Position numbers and translations under genes: made by a program. The notes beneath the pieces are model-generated. The model saw only the letters and a program-made list of their open reading frames with translations, did no database searches and was not told the DNA's origin. A stretch of 25,665 bases of DNA from Euplotes cf. woodruffi 2 WChen-2021 (taxonomy: Eukaryota; Ciliophora; Spirotrichea; Euplotida; Euplotidae). The stretch spans positions 1 to 25,665 of the forward strand of contig JAGYYN010035793.1 in assembly GCA_021441665.1 (NCBI GenBank), given 5' to 3'. This document shows positions 21,043 to 25,665 of this stretch, one piece after another (position 1 is the first letter of the stretch; every line of letters starts with the position of its first letter).

Positions 21043-21429
21043 ATGTACAAATCCTCTTTTTGAAAATCAATATTTTTAGTGGACAAAAAGGCAATTCTTC
21101 GCAACTTTAAAGACAGCATGATCGAGAAGTTTGGAAAGACCGCTGAAGGAGTGATTAATACTAAAGTCTACCAACTTCTAAAATCAAGTTTACTTGGAAC
21201 TAAAGAACTTAAGGCGGCAGAAGATGAAATCAGCCAAATGCTGAGCTCAGGGACATTTACTTCTACAAAAGCTATTTCTAAAAGTAAAAATACAGGGTTG
21301 AAAAATCAGAAAACTATGAAGAATACAGGAAAAGCAATTATGAAGACTAATCCTTTTAACTCTACATTTAATTATGAAGATTCCAAGCTCCAGAAAATTG
21401 GAAGTGAGGCTAAGGTACAGACAAACTAG
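21043..21429 (+). CDS. small basic protein of unknown function
   Basis: Two starts are possible. From ATG 21043 the product is 128 aa with one TGA-Cys. Alternatively 21041-21079 contains a GTATGT...ATTTTTAG intron; removing it joins an upstream A to TG and makes MDKKAILRNFKDSM, a start codon split by the intron, giving about 117 aa. The first half is helical (IEKFGKTAEGVINTKVYQLL, KELKAAEDEISQML), vaguely like short LisH-type centrosomal proteins, but this is only a resemblance. The second half is Lys/Thr/Asn-rich and probably disordered. It ends with TAG at 21427-21429 and is followed by about 220 nt of AT-rich spacer. Confidence 0.6.
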
Positions 21430-21652
21430 ATTTTGAGCTTAAGTCAAGAAGAAACTATTATTTTTGTTGTTTTAATAATCTAAAATCGTTAATTAATTAT
21501 TCAAAATATTATGCGATGAATTTGTGAAGTCTTCTTAATATTATTCAACTGGAGACAATAAAATTTAAACCTTGTAGTGATAGATTTTGCAAGATTATTT
21601 ATAATCTTTAATCGTGTAGTTTTATTAAGCTGAGCTAAAGTAATTTTTATAG

Positions 21653-23026
21653 ATGATTAAAAATTCATATTTAACAAACAGCATTATGGGAAAGCAGACA
21701 GTTGCAGGTAAGTTTGTTAAAAAATTTTAAACGGATACTTCTTAATGCACTAGTTCAGATCTGATCTAACTAATTTCAGGTCTAATGAACCAAAACTTCG
21801 ATATGAAGAATTCAAGCAGGGTTCCTGGACGGCACCTTTCCTCTGACTACAGGTCGAAGACTCCAAGCAGCCCGCGGTACAACCCGAACTCTTCAAATTC
21901 GTTCAAAGAAATGCAGGAAAAGAAAAACACCTCGATTTGGAATGCGATTGCTAGCAAAGACTATGAAAACTTTGTCAAGGAGGAAGAGAACAAGAAGATC
22001 AAGCGAAAAGAGCAGCAGGAACACATGCGCACATTTTACGATAAACAGCTGCAAGAACAACAATATAAGAAGTCAATTAATGACAAAATGCTTGCTAATG
22101 GTAAGCCGTTATTTTTACATTTTAACTAGAATACAACGACATGCTCAGCCAGATCAAAAAATACGACGAAAAAGCAACTGAAAAAATGATGCAGAAGAAG
22201 CAACAGCTCGAAGATCAAGTCAGGACGAACCTCGAGCAGACAAGAAGAAAACAGGATATGAAAGTCTTCGATCGGTCTCAAGACAGAATGACTGATACAC
22301 ACTACCAGACTAATTTCCAAAAGCAGGCGAAGGTCCTTGACAGCCACCACAACTACGACCTGATGAAAGTTAAAGCTGAAAGGCAAAAGCAAATGATGCA
22401 GGAGCTGTCTGCGCAAGAACAGCTGAAATCAACATCCAAAGTGTTGACAAAGATGGACCACCTAACTCAAATGAACGTAGAATTCGACTTGTTGATGAAA
22501 AACCAAGACAGGCACAAAAAGAAGATAAAAGAGCTTGTCCAAAGAAACGACAAAATCTACAACAACGTCCAAAACTCGCCTCATAAGAACCTAGCACTCG
22601 TCGACAAGGAAAGAGAGAATAAAATCTTGATGGCTGCGAACCAAAGCTACCTCGATGAAAGATACAAAAAGCAAAGAGAGTTCGAGGAGAAAGTATTTAG
22701 AAAGCAAAAGGACCTGCACGACCTCGGGTCCACGCATAAATAAGCAAATCGAAGACAAGCTCAAAAGCAAGAAGCACAATAGCTCTTTAGAACTCGACCA
22801 TGACAAGAGGATGATCGAGGACATGAAGAAGCACGAACAAAATATCTTAGCTCAGGAGAGAATTGAAGAGCGAAATAGAAGACTCACGATCAAGCAGAAC
22901 CTCGACCAGCAGAAGGAAGGCAACCTGTCGCTTGATATATCCGCAGACTACTTGTACGGAAAGGAATTCGAACTCAATAAGAAGCTGATTAAGGAGATCT
23001 CCCCGCAACGCACAACTTTAGTGTAG
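21653..23026 (+). CDS. long charged coiled-coil protein
   Basis: The spliced product is about 423 aa. Introns: 21708-21779 (72 nt, phase 1, with CTAAC before TTTCAG) and 22101-22129 (29 nt, phase 1). After a short Ser/Pro/Asn-rich start (VPGRHLSSDYRSKTPSSP) almost everything is Lys/Glu/Gln/Arg-rich helix (KEEENKKIKRKEQQEHMR, RQKQMMQELSAQEQLK), typical of ciliary or cytoskeletal rod proteins. A +1 shift at AAA-TAA (22738-22743) joins GSTHK to KQIEDKLKSKK and keeps the coiled coil going to TTLV. Starts at 21653 or at the Met at 21686 are both possible. It is not assigned to a named family. Confidence 0.8.
22738..22743 (+). other. +1 frameshift site AAA-TAA in the coiled-coil gene
   Basis: The reading frame ends at CAT-AAA-TAA. 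The +1 frame continues for about 95 codons of the same charged helical composition. No GT-AG pair explains the change. Confidence 0.8.
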
Positions 23027-23407
23027 TGGAGATAATTCATTAAACAATTCAATTGCGAGTATACTTTATTTTTGACTAAGACAGACTGGGTTTTTAGATG
23101 GCGTGGGATTTGTCAAAAATATTTTTAGGCTTAGATAAAAAAAATCGCGTATATATTAAAAAATTATTTAGTAATAAAAAACAACCTTTTAAATTCAGTT
23201 TCAGTACAACTTAATGAAGTAAAAAAATTAATGAAAATAGAATATCAATATAATAAAAATAAAATTGAATAAGAAGTTTTGGCTATAATAAAATGTATAT
23301 TTAATCGTAATCTGATGAAATTTTACTCGAAATTTTATTTTAATTGTCGATACCATAAATTATTTGCTAAAATGAGATATTTTTTTGATAGTATGTTATT
23401 TGTTAAA
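23027..23407. other. spacer between convergent genes, no gene seen
   Basis: Very AT-rich sequence between the coiled-coil gene stop and the mitochondrial carrier stop. No coding frame or repeat is supported. One near-match to the breakage motif (AATTGAATAA) lies at about 23263. Confidence 0.6.
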
Positions 23408-24292
23408 TTAATCTTTAAAGTAATGGTTATCTAATAGTTCGATAACTTCATCATAAACAATAAATACTATCGCATTGAGAGGAAAAGCAAGCGCTCAGGT
23501 TGGAATTATGCCTTTAAAGAAAAACCTTGGTCCTTCTTTCTTATAACAATCTACAATCGTCTCTAAAATGCTCGGTGTTACAAGCGCTTTATCAGTTTGT
23601 ATTTTAGTTTTGACTACATCAAAAGAATAAGTAGGGATCCAGTCAGCACACCCTGCAAGACCTCCTGCAAAGACTTTAATAGCATAAGTCTTTGCTGAAG
23701 AGTCATCTTGCTTAATAAATTTTCTTCAAATAGCTTCATAAGTCCAGAAGTAAAACCCTCAAGCAGGAGCGTCTCTTAAGCAAGTGATCCAGAATCCTTG
23801 ATAGATGCCTCTGATTCCTTTTTCCCTCCAAATTGATGCAATTGTCGATCTGTAGTTGATAAAATGGTGTCGATCAGCTTGGGCCCTTCACTTCAGCATC
23901 TCAGAAGGAACTAAGATAGAACACGACACAAGGCCTCCAAAAAAGCCAGCAATATAAGACTTGGCGTTCTCACTGATGAGCATTGGTTCAAGCGCTCGCG
24001 ATGCAACTTCCTTCGCGGCAAAGCAAAGAGAGAATATTGGTGCAGAGCCAAGTGTATTCGATATCACGCCTTTGAATAATCCCTTGACTCCTTCGCCTTT
24101 GACTATTTTAAGCCATCAATCGAACATATTGTTGTATATCTTTGGGTAGGTCTGCAGCTGCATTCTGATCCTGACTGTGTCGATGGGGTGGGTTGCGAGC
24201 AATCCGACCACTCCACCGATAGTCGCTGCAATAAGGTCTTTGGATATCTCCTTCGTATGTGAGTATGCCTTCGAGTCTTCAGTTCTTTCCAT
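23408..24292 (-). CDS. mitochondrial carrier family (SLC25), carnitine/ornithine-carrier-like
   Basis: The product is 294 aa, the usual carrier size, in one intronless frame with no shift. It has three repeats, each with a carrier signature: HPIDTVRIRMQ, VPSEMLKCRAQ and TYSFDVVKTKIQ, two transmembrane helices per repeat and EG-type loops (KGEGVKGLFKG, REKGIRGIYQG, KKEGPRFFFKG). The inner mitochondrial membrane is the expected site. The order and the RDAPACGFYFWTYE stretch resemble the carnitine/acylcarnitine and ornithine carrier branch, but the substrate is inferred. TGA-Cys falls where this branch often has Cys or a small residue (FDCWLK, LKCRAQ, PACGFY). The third signature has Ser in place of the usual Pro. 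Confidence 0.9.
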
Positions 24293-24576
24293 TTATTATA
24301 AAATTTTAAACATCATTCTCTTGTTTCGCTTGCGGAGAGTTCAAATACCGCAAATAGCAATTAAATTAATTTATTTTCAAATAACAGCAAATATATCTAA
24401 ATTAAAAATTTTATTATTAAACTCATAAATCAAGACTTTTGAAGATACTTTTTTTATATATGAAAAATATAAAGCAACGATACAAGTGAGACTTTGCTTT
24501 ATTTGCTGATAAATTTACTTCAGACACAAAAATTTATTGCTTCAAATAAGATTATTATAGAAAATTTTAATAAAGT

Positions 24577-25665
24577 ATGTCAAACAATGAAAAACGGCAG
24601 CCAATTATGGCTCCTCGTGCAAGCCCGCAGTACCAGAGGATGAAGTACTACTCAGCAATTAAAACAGGACTAAGACATATGGGTGACAAAAGTACTTATT
24701 TAGACGTGCCAACGCACGTAATCGACTCAAACATGTTTGTTGTATTCCAGACTGGATCAAAAGACGCAGAAGGCGAAAAGCATTCGTCGATATCTACTAT
24801 TTTTAGTGTCTGGAACACAATGGTTGGCTCAAGCTTGCTTACTGTTCCCTGGGCGTTTGCAAATACAGGAATTGCACTCGGAATCTTCATTACTCTCGTG
24901 ACGTTTGTCATCTCGTTTTATACTTGAGCGCTGTATATCAAAATGGCAAGAAATGATTCGGATTTCTCAGACACTGTGTACAAATACTTTGGCAAGTACG
25001 GATGGATTATAACAATGGCTTTTTCTAACTTCTTAATGCTCGCAGTTGTTGTTATTTACTATGAGCTCATGTCTCAAGCTCTGTTTCCGATTATCGCAGC
25101 GATTATTCAGTGGATTTTTAAGAATGAAGTCAGCCTTGATACAGATATTGCGTTTGATCGATTTTCGTTGTTTTACACATGAATCGCACTGACTATAATT
25201 CTATTTCCTGTTGTCAGCAAGAAAGACATCTCGCTGTTCATCAAGCTAAACACATTCGGAGTCTTGTTTGTGTGCATCATTATATTCTTCATCTTTTCAT
25301 ATGGATTTTATTCGTTCACAAACACTAAGTTTAAGATATCGAATGACGCGAATAACTTTGATTCAAATGAAAGAAATATATCGTTGTTCAAGATGTCGTT
25401 CAGCAGCTTAGCAGGAATGATGACGCTGGGGTACTACCTGCACGGCATCTCGCTATCAATCATAAAGGACAATCGAAACCCTGAGAACAACATCAGAGAT
25501 GTATTCATCGGTTACTTTATGGTTTTCCTGAGCTACACACTTGTTGGAACTTTAGGATATCTCGGCTTTTCCGGATATTTATTCAAAATCGATATTTGAG
25601 TCACCCAAAACTTGCTGTATATGTTTAAAGCCACTGATATCCTCGCGTTTATCGTTCGAGTTACA
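24577..25665 (+). CDS. amino-acid transporter, AVT/SLC38-like, cut by the window edge
   Basis: The frame is open from ATG 24577 to the end of the window (about 363 codons) with no intron or shift. A 75-residue polar N-terminus precedes FSVWNTMVGSSLLTVPWAF, the first-helix motif of the amino acid/auxin permease superfamily, most like lysosomal SLC38A9 and vacuolar AVT proteins. At least eight hydrophobic segments follow, including NTFGVLFVCIIIFFIFSYG and GYFMVFLSYTLVGTLGYLGF. Three in-frame TGA codons (FYTC twice, and DIC) lie in or beside membrane segments, while Trp uses TGG. It probably sits in a lysosomal or vacuolar membrane. The last helices lie beyond the window. Confidence 0.88.

Overview
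The window looks like micronuclear (germline) DNA of a Euplotes-type ciliate. TGA reads as cysteine: it falls at conserved Cys positions in a vacuolar-sorting-receptor-like protein, a mitochondrial carrier, a kinesin and a CHAT protease domain, while Trp is always TGG. Several genes hold together only if the ribosome slips +1 at AAA-TAA or AAA-TAG, the Euplotes shifty stop. Many introns are only 25-29 nt. About a dozen genes share one 25.7-kb stretch with no C4A4 telomere repeat, whereas Euplotes macronuclear chromosomes usually carry one gene each. A 40-bp TA-bounded insert in one gene behaves like an internal eliminated sequence (IES). Species is not determinable.

Layout. At 263-7192 (+) a very large gene encodes an NLR/STAND-like protein with two successive CHAT-NTPase halves: the first CHAT keeps its His/Cys dyad, the second has lost both residues. 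An AT-rich spacer follows (7193-8691). On the minus strand lie two related four-pass membrane proteins (8692-9694 and 10207-10820), a PA-domain vacuolar-sorting-receptor-like protein (11038-12618), two paralogous bZIP proteins (13037-14515 and 15700-17063), a DMT/EamA-type transporter (17129-18304), a kinesin (18405-20475) and a possible tiny basic protein (20749-20847). Then come two plus-strand genes, a small unknown protein (about 21043-21429) and a coiled-coil protein (21653-23026), a minus-strand mitochondrial carrier (23408-24292) and the start of a plus-strand amino-acid transporter cut by the window edge (24577 onward).

The genes do not form a pathway. They look like unrelated future nanochromosomes, with two tandem duplications (membrane-protein pair, bZIP pair). 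Spacers range from 65 bp to 1.5 kb, and several carry matches to the Euplotes chromosome-breakage motif HATTGAAAHH. The most unusual features are the bZIP gene with five +1 frameshifts, three of them within 110 bp in and just before its basic region, and the double CHAT-STAND protein with one apparently dead protease domain. All spliced and shifted models were built by eye from frame, splice phase and family resemblance; no search or transcript data were available.
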